Assembly: GCA_022315425.1 (NCBI GenBank)
Contig: JAIUPT010000050.1
Coordinates: 1,648,814-1,712,813, forward strand
Origin: Pseudevernia furfuracea
Taxonomy: Eukaryota; Ascomycota; Lecanoromycetes; Lecanorales; Parmeliaceae
Direction of reading: 5' to 3'
DNA length: 64,000 nt
Numbering within the stretch: position 1 is the stretch's first letter; every line of letters starts with the position of its first letter. Shown one piece after another: positions 44,032 to 54,058 of the stretch. The position numbers were made by a program, and so were the translations under genes. Under the pieces are notes generated by a model. The model did not search any database, was not told the DNA's origin, and saw nothing but the letters and a program-made list of their open reading frames with translations.

Positions 44032-44145
44032 ATAGAAGGGAGTGATAGAGAGGGAAGATATCTAGGCAAGACTGAAATCATTGAGGAGGTCCGAAGAGGC
44101 AAAATCACTGCAATCCAGGTACTGTCAGGGTTGCCTGTCGTTGGA

Positions 44146-44230
44146 GTTGGTTTAGTAGTTGTAATAGGTTCGATTCCTATTGGCGCTGGTACAATGGTGT
44201 TGCGGTGCTTTCCTTTTTCTCCTGTAGGCG
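44146..44230 (+). repeat. tRNA-related short interspersed repeat, copy 3 (best preserved)
   Basis: Contains GGTTCGATTCC (44167-44177), an exact B-box. It can form a T-arm: AATAGG (44163-44168), loop TTCGATT, CCTATT (44176-44181). An A-box-like TGGTTTAGTAG lies only 8 bp upstream, too close for a complete tRNA. Confidence 0.65.
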
Positions 44231-45121
44231 AAGATGGCTACGAGACGGTGTGAGAGATGTAAGAGAAGTATCTTTCAGGGCACGGACATCCGAGTTGGTG
44301 GCCATCCCACGATCCCTTTTTTTCTGGAAGTATTTATAATGACTAAAACCACTTTCGGTGCGTGATGCAAAGCAGAAAAATGATGCTCATATGCTTTGCA
44401 TGTCTTATAATGTTGTGAGAGAATACTCAGCACTATTAGATTATTCGTCTTGATGGTTATATTGATTTTGAGGGGGTGATAAGTTAGGTGATTCGTTCTA
44501 CGACAGTAGAAGAATAATTTTCACGGGCAAAAGTCGTCCTCGCAGTTTCATGAACCGTTTTCAAGATCAAGGTTCTATGAATGGATTGGTTGTTAGAACT
44601 ATTTTATACTGTCACGTCATGTAAAACCTATTCCGTCTACTTCATGTAACTAATTCATGTTTTAAAATATGTGTTAGCTTGCCTATCTTACAACTAGGGA
44701 TAGAGAGTCCGCTGTGTTTAATGTACTCTTTATTCTCGAGGTTCTCACGTTAATAGGATGATATTGAGCGGGTGCTAGAATGCTTATGTTGTGTAAGGTG
44801 GGCAGTAGCTAGCTATGTGCAGAGCAATCGTAAAGTCGTGTTAGATGCACCAGGTTTAGCGTACTGATAATATAAGCCCGTCCTTAAGGGTTGCAGTATC
44901 AATTTCCATTGAAGTCTATAGGCTTTGCGGGTGTTGATGAGAATCTAAGGTCGACAAAAAACAAGGATTTGCTATATGGAAACCCACTTTTGGGCCGAAC
45001 CAAATTCATCGCAAAGGAAAATACCCCAAATTTCCAAACTGTAAAAGACAATTCTCTCTTCGTTGTAGCCCTAATCAAATAATAATTAATCATGAACCAA
45101 GCTGATCATCTCTCACAGCTC
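44231..45121. other. AT-leaning spacer
   Basis: No recognisable gene; frames near 44891-45093 are open on both strands over the same bases and appear random. Confidence 0.4.
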
Positions 45122-47503
45122 TTAACAGCCATGAATATTTTCTTGAAACATCTTCTCACGCGACTTTACCTCTGGCATCGTCCCGTAGACCCTGTTAGGC
45201 TTGATGATCTTGTTCTCGACAGTTTTCTCCTCCGTAGTGTCGAAAATCAGCTTCAGATGCTCCCCATCGCTCTCTTCGTCACGGAAAGCTAATACACGGA
45301 CAGGAATCTTGAATATTCCTAGTTCCGCTATACCAGCGCAGGTGTTCCGAAGCAAAGTCGTGGGCATCGAGTTCACGGCCAAAGCAGTAACTTCTTCAAC
45401 AGAATCTCAGCAGGTGGCCGAGATATCAGAGACAGCCGCATAGAGAACGTGAGCTAGTACAAGAAGGCAGTAAGCAATAAGGAAACCGATAGCAATTTTT
45501 GGTGTTAAGCCGTGTGTATTGTAAGCATAGCCTTGGAAGACCGAGGACACATGAAACTTCACCCAATTCTGACTCTCGGTAGGATCGACGATGAACATGT
45601 TGCCTTTACCTGAGAACCAGTAATTGCCGTCGATACCGGTTGATCCGTCAGGCTTGGTAATCGTCCTTAAATCACCTTGTAGCTGGCTCGTTGAACCTAT
45701 CCTGGAGAGTCCATTCGTTATCAGGCCTGCTATGATTATCTCTGCGGATATTGAAATATCCGGTATTGTCAGGTTTGAGGCCATGAGTGTGTTGAAGACT
45801 GTGGTATTTGCATATGAAAGCGATGGATTGAGATATGTAGCCCAGCTCTCGGTTAAAATGATGGGCCGTTGAGGGAATAGGGGAAGTTCGAAGGCGCCAA
45901 AGGAAATCAAATTAGCAATAGTTTCAGCATTTGAAGGTTCCACAGGGCCAGGCGTGAGACTCAAACTCCGAATCAAACCTCTCAAATCCTTGGCGGAAAT
46001 CTTGCTCTGAACTGGTCCAGCTGACCCGCCGAATGAGGAAGTATTGAGCCAGGACGCTCCCCACCCGGCGCCTATGTTACATACTAAAATTTCTTGGGTG
46101 TCGTTATTCGAAGAGCGTGGAAGTAGAATTACAGCCCCCATAGCCGTACCGTTAAAAGGATCTTGTGGTAACTCGACCCATTTGAGGCGGTTCTCGCTGA
46201 GCGGGCCAGGTGTATCCAGTAATTGAGATCTAGAAATACCCAAAAAGTTAAAACCATAGACCGAAATTGTGGTATTTTCAAACTCCACTTTGTTCAGCAT
46301 TTGTGCATCAGATCCTGGAAGCACGGGAAAAATAACAGGACGCTCATCTCTCTGCCCCTGGATGGTGTCATGCCCACAGAAAACAAGAGTATACGGCTGA
46401 TAGTAGTCTGTCGTGATACTATGAATTGCGTCAAATTGGTCTAAAACAGAACCGTGGCCACTTGTAGTTACGTTATTCAACGCTGTACTCCACAAAGTTG
46501 AGGTAGATGATAAAGCATCGGCAACAGCTGCATGTTGTGACGATCCAAACGCTACGCGTTGCTCGTAGCTTGCCGCATAGCCAGGGGCGTAATGGAAGTC
46601 ACGTATGGCCAGCTGTCGGATTGACTGCCGGCCTGTCACTTGCACCCCAGACGGACTTTCTGGGACTGAATATATTTGATATTCGTTGGGAACCCAGCTG
46701 TTGGTATGGTCCAGAAACGTCTGTATGGCCTGCCATTCGTTGGAGGGACAGTCGTCATTCGTAGACAAAGCATTAGGGACCAAGCAAGTTGGTGCCACGA
46801 GAGAAGTTATAGTTAGCATTTGGAGAGATCGTGATATCCAACAGTGGATAGACAGACCTGTTTGGCCACAAATATTGTGTCGTTATGTTCAACCAGATAT
46901 CTGTGCTCCCTGCGGGCCAATAGTCTAGTCTTGGGATTAAGAGAATAGCACTTGATGGTCCAACTGCCGCAGTCAATATAAAAGCGCAGGTGATTATCAT
47001 AGCTATCCCTATCCTTCTGCTCGTGGGGAGGTGTTTCGAGCAAATCGAGCCTCAAATTCCATGGAATATAGATAACTAAGCCGAGAAACTTGAAGTCCCG
47101 AGAAGAGAGCCCCAAATGGCAATCCTTGACCCAGAGACATTTCATATCTCACATAGGAGAACACTATGGCAGTGATCGAAGCCTGTGCTGTGATCTCGTG
47201 GAACTTGGCTCCAAATTGATAGACGGCTTGATTCAGAGGCGCTGAGCCCAAGTAGTATGTGTTCCAGTTGATGATGATTTCCCACAAGGCCACAGCAAAT
47301 GGAATCAGGTGGATAAGAGCTCGAAGTAGGGCTACCCTTCGACTTTTCCGAATAGCAACTTTTGTTTGCTCATCAAAGCCCTTACCAACAGCAAGTCGCT
47401 TCACATCTTGGAGACCGGAGGCAATCAAGTATAAGCCCAAGGCGCGGAGGAGGGTGTCGGCAGTATTCTGTACGTTTGCCTGCTGTCCTCTCCAGATCTT
47501 CAT
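45122..47503 (-). pseudogene. Large multi-pass membrane protein gene of unknown function, broken
   Basis: A fungal family I know only as hypothetical multi-TM proteins. From ATG 47503 (MKIWRGQQANVQ) the N-terminal part has helices around LLRALIHLIPFAVALWEIII and SYVRYEMSLGQGLPFGALF. The frame breaks after LSYLYSMEF (about 47050) and resumes as IGIAMIITCAFILTAAVGPS, then LIPRLDYWPAGSTDIW. A second break lies near 46790 (GTNLLGP|NALSTNDDCPSNEW). A long extracellular-type domain with many NxT/S sites follows, then a last TM (IAIGFLIAYCLLVLAHVLYA). TGA at 45407-45409 interrupts the conserved W-D-S-V-E-E-V-T-A-L-A-V-N-S, and the tail continues to 45122 in frame. I found no introns that remove these breaks. 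Confidence 0.65.
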
Positions 47504-47955
47504 CTTGGGGGTCTTCACGGCTGGGAAATTGTGATGTCCTGGTCGGATGAAACTAGCATAGATTGATCGCTTGTTTCATCTGAAAGATTCTTTATGAATG
47601 CGAAAATCCAGCGCCCGCCAAATGATTGAGTAGCAAAGATAAAGTGATGGCTGGGTGCAAGCTATTTATCAATTCCGTGGAGACCGAAGCACCTAGAAAT
47701 ACAACGAGGCTTTCGTAGGAACGATGCAGATAGACAGAATAGGCATGCGCAGAGCCAGTCTCACGCAAAGAGCTGAGTCGGGTAGCCCAACCAGCGTGCT
47801 TACTTGAATACGCAACGTATGCGGCTCGCGAAATGAACCTTTCTCAGCGAATCAGAGAGTTGAAAAGGTCTCAGCCTCAAGGCTCTGCATGCAGTGCATA
47901 GGGGTAAATAGTTGCTGACGATGATCTTTACCAATATTTTGAAAATGAGATGTTA
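47504..47955. other. Spacer upstream of the membrane-protein relic
   Basis: Nothing recognisable. The frame of the membrane-protein gene stays open about 50 bp above ATG 47503 without another ATG, so an upstream exon is possible. Confidence 0.35.
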
Positions 47956-48870
47956 CATCCTGATGCATGCACCGCTTAATGCACACACCTCGCCTCAATG
48001 TTCGCCGATCAATCTGCGTAGATTAATGCGCAACGCATGTCAAGATTTTAGGTATATGGCAAGAATAATGTATAAATTGCTTGAATTATTCTACCTCAGA
48101 ACCTCCTGGGGGACGTCTTTTACCCCATAGAAATTTGGTGATATAGCCGACATGCGCAGAGGTCATAGCTGAGAACCCAAATTTTGACAACGCAACCAAC
48201 TCAGCTTCGAACAGTCACTCACTCACAGTAGCTTGAGGATTTCGTCGAAATCCGCGAGAAGATCGATTTTGAACCAGGATTTACAACAGCTTAGCCTCGC
48301 TTAGCCTCGGGCCTAGGGCTGAGACGAGTGCGACCTTTCTTTCGGGCTATCAGGTCGGCGGGGATCAAAAAAACCTCGGCAGGGGTCAGCATAACGGAAG
48401 TATATGCGGATGCAGAGGGTGAAACAGATGTACTTAGCATATGCAAATATCTCATCGAGGGTAAAAGTATGCACATCCATCCTAATGCATGCACCTCTTA
48501 ATGCATATACCTCGCCTCAATGTTCGCCGATCAATAGGCGTAGATTAATGCGTAACGCAAATAACTTAGTTTCGAATAGTCACTCACTTATAGTAACTTA
48601 AAAGTTTCGTCGAAATTTAGAAGAAGATTAATATCGAATCGCTTTATAAAGATCTATATTAGAATTTATAATAATTTAGTCTCGCTTAATCTCGAGTCTA
48701 AGACTAACAAGAGAGCGATCTTTCTTTCGAACTATTAGATTAACGAAAATAAAATAAAACTCGATAGAGATTAATATAACGAGAGTATATACGAATATAG
48801 AGAGTAAAATAGACATACTTAATATATATAATAATATAAATATCTTATCGAGAATAAAAAAGTTTTTTTC
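47956..48870. repeat. Duplicated repeat A-B-A'-B' with one RIP-degraded half
   Basis: Segment A (47956-48038) recurs as A' (48477-48560); both carry aatgcatgcacc and cgcctcaatgttcgccgatc. Segment B (48190-48467) recurs as B' (48555-48870). B' is a transition-mutated version of B: cttcgaacagtcactcactc becomes tttcgaatagtcactcactt, and agcctcgggcctaggg becomes aatctcgagtctaaga. Differences are mainly C-to-T and G-to-A. Confidence 0.8.
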
Positions 48871-49745
48871 TCAAATTAAAAAAAGTCTCGTTATTTTATA
48901 TAACTTAAAGTATATATTAAATATATATTTAATATAATAATAAAAATTAATAAAAATTAATATCTAAATTTATTATTATTATTAATTATTAAAGATAATT
49001 ACGATCTTATAAAAGTTAATATTATTTATAAATATATTAAATATAACTTTACTATATACTTTAAGTCGTTTAAAATAAAGAGACTTTTTTAATTAAGAAG
49101 AGTTTGTTAAGAATAAAACGAATATATTAGTTTATAAAAAAAAGTAAAAGACGATTTTAAGTATAAGATTTATATATATAAACATATAATAAGAGTATTC
49201 GAGAGATTAAACGAGTTAATAAAGCGAGTCTAATTAAAAAGCGTAGATCTATCGATATTTATATTAACTATATTATTATTATAACAAACGAATCTTTAAG
49301 TCTCTTAAGTAATTTATAATTTAATTAAAATAAAATAAATAAAGCGAGATTAATAAAGACTAGTATACTTAATATTATTAGATAGAGCTAAGTTAAAAAA
49401 TCTTAATTATATATATAATTATACACTACGCAATAAGACGAGATAAGACGAGATTTTAAGTATCGCATCTCGTCTCGACGCTAAGACGAGATTTGATTGA
49501 GATAAGACGAGATAAGATAATTTATTCTTAACGAGATAACGAATTTATCTCGATATCTCTTTTAATTAAAAAGACTTAATTACGCTATTTAGAGAATTAA
49601 GAATTATTAAAATCGATCTTATAATTACTAACAAGTTTTAATTTAAAACTTTTTTATCTTAAAGAGTTCTCGAAGCAAATCTTCTCGAGAATACGTCGTT
49701 CGAAATCAACTCTCGAAATTCAAGAACAAGTTTACGAATTTAATT
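48600..49745. other. AT-rich RIP block
   Basis: Over 1 kb of TA-dominated sequence without genes. Small remnants of repeated words (agacgagataagacgagat near 49440-49510) persist. The left part is the RIP-degraded B' repeat. Confidence 0.8.
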
Positions 49746-49751
49746 CGTGAG

Positions 49752-49944
49752 TGTCATGGTGTGACACCAGTCAAGTTACCAGCCTAGTCAGCTATGCGAT
49801 AGCCGACAGGCGACAACCCCTGAATCCCTTAAGGATCTGACGATGCCCACATTCTTTCTGATTTCCTCATCTTTCGTCTTGGCCTTTACCTTAGTCCTAG
49901 TCATAGAGAATGAGATTCCTCTTACCAAGCCTCGTTCCCTAACA
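49752..49944 (+). mobile_element. Solo LTR (gypsy-type ends)
   Basis: 193 bp starting TGTCATGGTGTGACACC and ending CCCTAACA, flanked by a perfect 5 bp duplication GTGAG (49747-49751 and 49945-49949). The last five bases would be an exact inverted match to TGTCA with one G-to-A change. No internal retrotransposon sequence follows, so it is a recombination product. Confidence 0.65.
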
Positions 49945-49953
49945 GTGAGCCTA

Positions 49954-51458
49954 CAACAGACTTTTCGCTTAATTAATAGCCACCCGCACGCACTTTCTAC
50001 CACTATAAACTACTTTCTACTATTATTCAATAACCACTTGACTAAATGACTTCAAATTTGAGACAGTAGTTATTTATATAGTAGTGTACAAGTTCTAGCC
50101 ATGAAAATCATTGTCGCCTTTCGTATCCTTCACACGCTCCATTCTTGTACATAATTTCCCATATCACTTGCCCACCCTTTTCATATTCAGATTTTTTTAT
50201 TCATCGTCTCAGATCTTAATTGTACGTTCCTTAGTTGTCGAAGCGTATAATCGCTTAGAAACCTTACGCTTTATATGATATCAACATGACTCAATTTGAT
50301 TCAAATTCGAAGAATTTGCAGGTTACGAAAGCACGATGAGATACGAAATTCTAAGAAGTTTCTCTTGTTGTCACGCATTATAACTTGATGTATCGTTCTA
50401 AATCAGAAAACATTCTCTATACTTGACAATCACTTCATGAATAAATGAAATTAATCGAGGCAATAACACGTATATTTAATATCGATATCAATTAATGTCT
50501 TCTTTAAAGTTTTTATTTCTCTTAAGCAGTATCTCTTTAGACTTCGAAATACGTTTAAGACGTCTACTTTTGAATTTCTTAGCTTGCTTCGCTAGAAAAT
50601 GTTCCTTGATAATCTGTTATTGAGTCAGATAGTCCGCATTTCGATCATTGAGATCCTTCTGAGCTTCGTGTCGTTCTGAAGCGATCTCTTTACTGAATAT
50701 GAAGCTGAGATCAGGCAATTCTGAGATGTAACAGCCTTAGAACATCATTTCCGTATAGTCACGATATCGTACATTCAAACAGTCCTTGTGATATGCCTCT
50801 TTCTTGAGTCGTATAACCCAGATCTACTCTCGAGTTTCCCTAACTCGAATAAATGTCTCGTCACTATATATCACCATGTGTTCCTTTCCCCGAAGCTTCT
50901 CCAGCCATTCAATAGCAAATTGTAGTCGCTCTAGTTTCTGTTCCGAAGACAGCGAAGACTTGTATCTAGGCGAATATCTATCATAACCCTCTCTTTTGAA
51001 TGCTGCATTGATGACTGTTGCGGAGATCATGCACCCAATCTCACGTGCAATTGTAATCCATTTCTTGCGACGTTGAAATTGATTCTTTGTCGCATGTCTG
51101 ATTAGACGTCGTCGAAGTCTGATATTGATTGTCAAAGATCGTTCGGACTGACAGCGTCGTTGATGTGCTTTAGAAGATAATGAATCAATGTTTTCTTTCT
51201 CCGCGTCTTCAGCGCGATTTAAGACATTTCGCACTGTTTCTTTGTCACAGTTATACTTCTTCGCAAGCTGTCGATTGAAGATATTGAAATTGTTCTTGAG
51301 TTCTATTAGGGCTTCGCGTTTGGCCTCTGAAAGGTCTACTGCGCCTTTGATACGTCCCATGATAATGTAGGTGTTTTGATAATTTTGATAAAAAAACGCG
51401 TTCTTCGCGTTTTTCGAATAGGACTGAAGTGACTATTAATTAAACGAAAAGTCTGTTG
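49954..51458 (-). mobile_element. Tc1/mariner-type DNA transposon, full length, RIP-mutated
   Basis: 30 bp terminal inverted repeats (left 49954-49983, starting CAACAGACTTTTCG; right 51429-51458) match at 28 of 30 positions; both mismatches are C/T. Each end is flanked by TA (49952-49953 and 51459-51460), the target duplication of this superfamily. The interior carries one transposase gene on the minus strand. No other element of the family is visible in the window. Confidence 0.88.
50150..51360 (-). pseudogene. Tc1/mariner-type DDE transposase, stop-riddled in its C-terminal part
   Basis: The ATG at 51360 starts an uninterrupted 178-codon part with an N-terminal helix-turn-helix (KNNFNIFNRQLAKKYNCDKE), a basic DNA-binding part (RLRRRLIRHATKNQFQRRKK) and the first catalytic Asp in VIYSDETFIRVRETRE. 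After TAG at 50824 the same frame remains recognisable (AYHKDCLNVRYRDYTEMMF; DLNDRNADYL; ANSSNLNQIE with the third acidic residue) down to about 50150. It has many stops at Trp or Gln positions, the product of G-to-A and C-to-T changes. The protein would cut and paste the element via its TIRs; this copy is dead. Confidence 0.85.
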
Positions 51459-51624
51459 TATATTTGTATTAAAATAAGCGAAGAATATAAGCGAGATAGC
51501 TTGATATAGATATGAAGATCTTTTAATTAAATACTTAAATAATAATTACTTAAACGTTAAATCACTCGATACTACTCGATAGTCTCGAGTTTAATAAAAT
51601 ATATCGTTATAAAACGAATCGTTT
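51459..51624. other. AT-rich spacer
   Basis: TA-rich, RIP-like; no features. Confidence 0.5.
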
Positions 51625-51629
51625 CTTTT

Positions 51630-51840
51630 TGTCATGGATCCAGGTCCGCAGTCCGATACTGTGATCTAATATCATTGCCACCAAGTTCAGCCCTATGACT
51701 CAGCCCTACATTAGCGTGTCAAGCCACGGCCTTCTACTTCTACGAATACATGCATGCACTTGTACATAGAATTCCCATAGTTAGAATTCTATTCAAACCA
51801 CATTCAAATACTATTTCAGTTCTACATGTAGTCCCTGACA
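51630..51840 (+). mobile_element. Second solo LTR (gypsy-type ends)
   Basis: 211 bp from TGTCATGGATCC to GTCCCTGACA, with perfect TGTCA/TGACA inverted ends, flanked by the 5 bp duplication CTTTT (51625-51629 and 51841-51845). Its interior differs from the solo LTR at 49752, so it is a different family. Confidence 0.65.
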
Positions 51841-51845
51841 CTTTT

Positions 51846-53195
51846 ATATAGAATTCAGAGTAATAAATATAAAAAGAGTTTTTGATCTCTCACAGCCATA
51901 TACTGAAGATCAATGAAGATCTAAAGTGGCTTCAGTGCCGTTAGAAGAAGCGCGATATGATCGTCGCTGTGGTGTAGAGAACATCGGAAATGTCGAGCTT
52001 CAAGGATCTCTCCGTCTGACAGACATGAACGCCCTCGCGACCCCTGCAGGCTTGGCGCCCTGCCTCCCCCAAGCAGCTTGAAAGGTGGACAACACTTCCA
52101 TAGGCAGTACCGATCATAGCCATCTTTACGTCGTCTTTGAGAGACACAGTGCAAGAATAAAGCGACTTAAGACTTCAAGAAATCGAAATCGCAATAGAAT
52201 GGAGGCCTGACGATGCGAGTTTGCCGCGTCACGCAGCTGTTGGCCACGGTTTATGCGCAACGTTCCGCCTGCTATTAGGTCCGACAAAGTTTGTTGGACG
52301 TCTAGTCTCTCGTTGCCAGACGCTCAGTGCGTGGTTGTTCGTATCTGCACGATTCGCAAAATCAATCATACCTTGACAAAGAGCTGGTATTCTCTCGAGA
52401 GAAATCACAAAAATGTCAACGACAGATCCCACAATGATCAGCAAGTACGGCTCGAATGTTGGAGCGCACTGAAGACCGTTCTTACTCTCGGGATTTGATA
52501 AACACCATGACTTAACAGACTCTCTAGGTGAGTTGCTGAAACCTGTGATGCTGTGGAGTTAACTCTTTGTCTCGAATAGGCGGATACCTGCAGCACTTTT
52601 CTTTCGCGAATAAGAAAGCAAAGCCTTTCTCCCCATAACCGTCTCGGTTCAGATTCATCTACCCTCAATGGATGGGATTCGGGATGATGCTCGTGGAGAT
52701 CAAGAAGATTAAGATCAGCAGACGTACGCCTCGACGCCTTTAATCATGGCTTGAAATTGAGGAATATGCCGAGATGTACCAGTCTTGAGCTCGAGGAAAG
52801 GCGAAGGTTCCGAAGACCATAGCGGCCGTCGACGCCTGCGAGAAGAGGTATACTACAAGACTCTTTAGCATCTAAAAGTGAATATCTCCCGAAATTGGCC
52901 TTGCGTATGGGTCTAAAGATCAGTGTTGGTTACTAGAACAAGCAATGCCACGACACTTCGACGAGATGCTTGAGGGCTATGCGAGGTCTACACCCTAAGC
53001 TCCGAAACAAGCTCTAAAGAATTGGCCATGAATAAGGTCATGCGTAGTTAAAGAATGAACTATTCGTGGCCGGTTGGAATACTTGAATTTATCTACGCTG
53101 AAGCTAATGCTCAAGATAGATGCGGTAAGCTTCAATGTCTGATGTGATCGTAATTATGCTTCATTAAGAACTGAGCAGTTGGTGAACAGACGACA
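51846..53195. other. Unrecognised sequence, possibly decayed genes
   Basis: Normal-GC sequence with short frames on both strands (for example 51941-52147 minus and 52229-52444 minus). I recognise none. The right part may be decayed 5' sequence of the NLR-type gene at 53196. Confidence 0.35.
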
Positions 53196-53627
53196 CGACC
53201 AATCATCTTGGTCTCGCATAGCCTCGGGGGGCTTGTCTGTGCGAATGTATGCATTCAATCACCTTTGATACTTAGGTGGCTCATCACGAAATATAGAGTC
53301 TTGTGGATGCGGTCAGCGGTTCTGAGAGTACCAAAGGCCTTTCCAACTGCTTTCGCCGCATTGCCTTCCTTGGAACACCTCATCAAGGCTCCGATAAGGC
53401 ACGAGGGGCAGAAACGGCTAGGAAATCGTCTTCTCGCAGGGCTTGATGTCAACGCTCAGGGTGGGTATTATGGCAACGCTCTGTAGCCAGCGTTAGAAGG
53501 AGGTCATAACCAAGTGGTGCAGATGCTGCTCGACAAAGGGGCTGATGTCAACGCTCAGGGTGAAAGGTATGGCAACGCTCTGCAGGCAGCGTCATCTGAA
53601 GGTCATGATCAAGTGGTGCAGACAGCG
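53196..53627 (+). pseudogene. Fungal NLR-type gene remnant: alpha/beta-hydrolase piece joined to ankyrin repeats
   Basis: Reading frames give RPIILVSHSLGGLVCANV, the nucleophile-elbow GHSLGG-type motif of the serine-esterase domain at the N-terminus of many fungal NLR-like proteins. After a frame change come RRIAFLGTPHQGSDKA, the next conserved block of that domain, and then, after another frame change, ankyrin repeats. These read GLDVNAQGGYYGNAL, stop, PALEGGHNQVVQMLLDKGAD, then VNAQGERYGNALQAASSEGH. The TAG at 53484 sits where CAG (Gln) is expected. The central NACHT/NB-ARC domain of about 300-500 residues is absent: fewer than 50 bp separate the hydrolase and ankyrin pieces. Intact relatives act as intracellular receptors in heterokaryon incompatibility and immunity-like responses. 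Confidence 0.75.
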
Positions 53628-53833
53628 AAACTGACAAGCCTCTCTTGAATGCGGTTGATTTCGTGGAGCTGCTGCGTTGCCATTGGGTGACGGACACCGA
53701 AACCTTCCCTCACGAACGGCAACGGGTTCAGCTGGCAACGATCCTGCTGGTCGCCGCGTTCACTGGATCCCGACCCGGAGCCCTTCTCGGAATCACCTAC
53801 TTATATATTGATAACTTACGTAAAATACCTTGA
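53628..53833 (+). pseudogene. DUF3435 (tyrosine-recombinase, Starship captain-type) fragment
   Basis: The frame from about 53628 reads KPLLNAVDFVELLRCHWVTD, TETFPHERQRVQLATILLVA and AFTGSRPGALLGITY. This is the start of the DUF3435 domain, where the first catalytic Arg of the tyrosine recombinase is in the SRPGALL motif. The ankyrin frame stops being recognisable at the exact point where this one begins, so two gene pieces are fused. After ITYLYIDNL the sequence turns AT-rich and the remaining domain is lost. DUF3435 occurs in Starship captains and in related FluG-domain-type proteins; this piece is too short to say which. Confidence 0.7.
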
Positions 53834-54058
53834 AAATAAAATCTTAGTCTAGAATAATACTCAAAGAAGGTATTTTAGAGATACGAAAGTGATCGAGTAA
53901 GTGTACAAATTGACGTAATATGTTGAATATTACGAGTTTTGATAGCTTAGTTGCAGATCATGATCCATTTATTTTGCGACAAACAAGCAACATTCGACAA
54001 CCATTACAAGCGGACCCAAAAGACTCGACCTCGCCGAAGTGTCCAAGTCATTTGCCCC
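53834..54058. other. Spacer with possible relic
   Basis: AT-rich to about 53950. Plus-strand frames over 53990-54260 overlap the C-terminus of the next gene and are not recognised. Confidence 0.35.

Noticed and set aside
44146..44230. tRNA gene
   Set aside because: B-box and T-arm are good, but there is no acceptor stem, anticodon arm or properly spaced A-box.
49843..50049. 68 aa hydrophobic ORF
   Set aside because: It spans a solo LTR and the left TIR of the mariner element.
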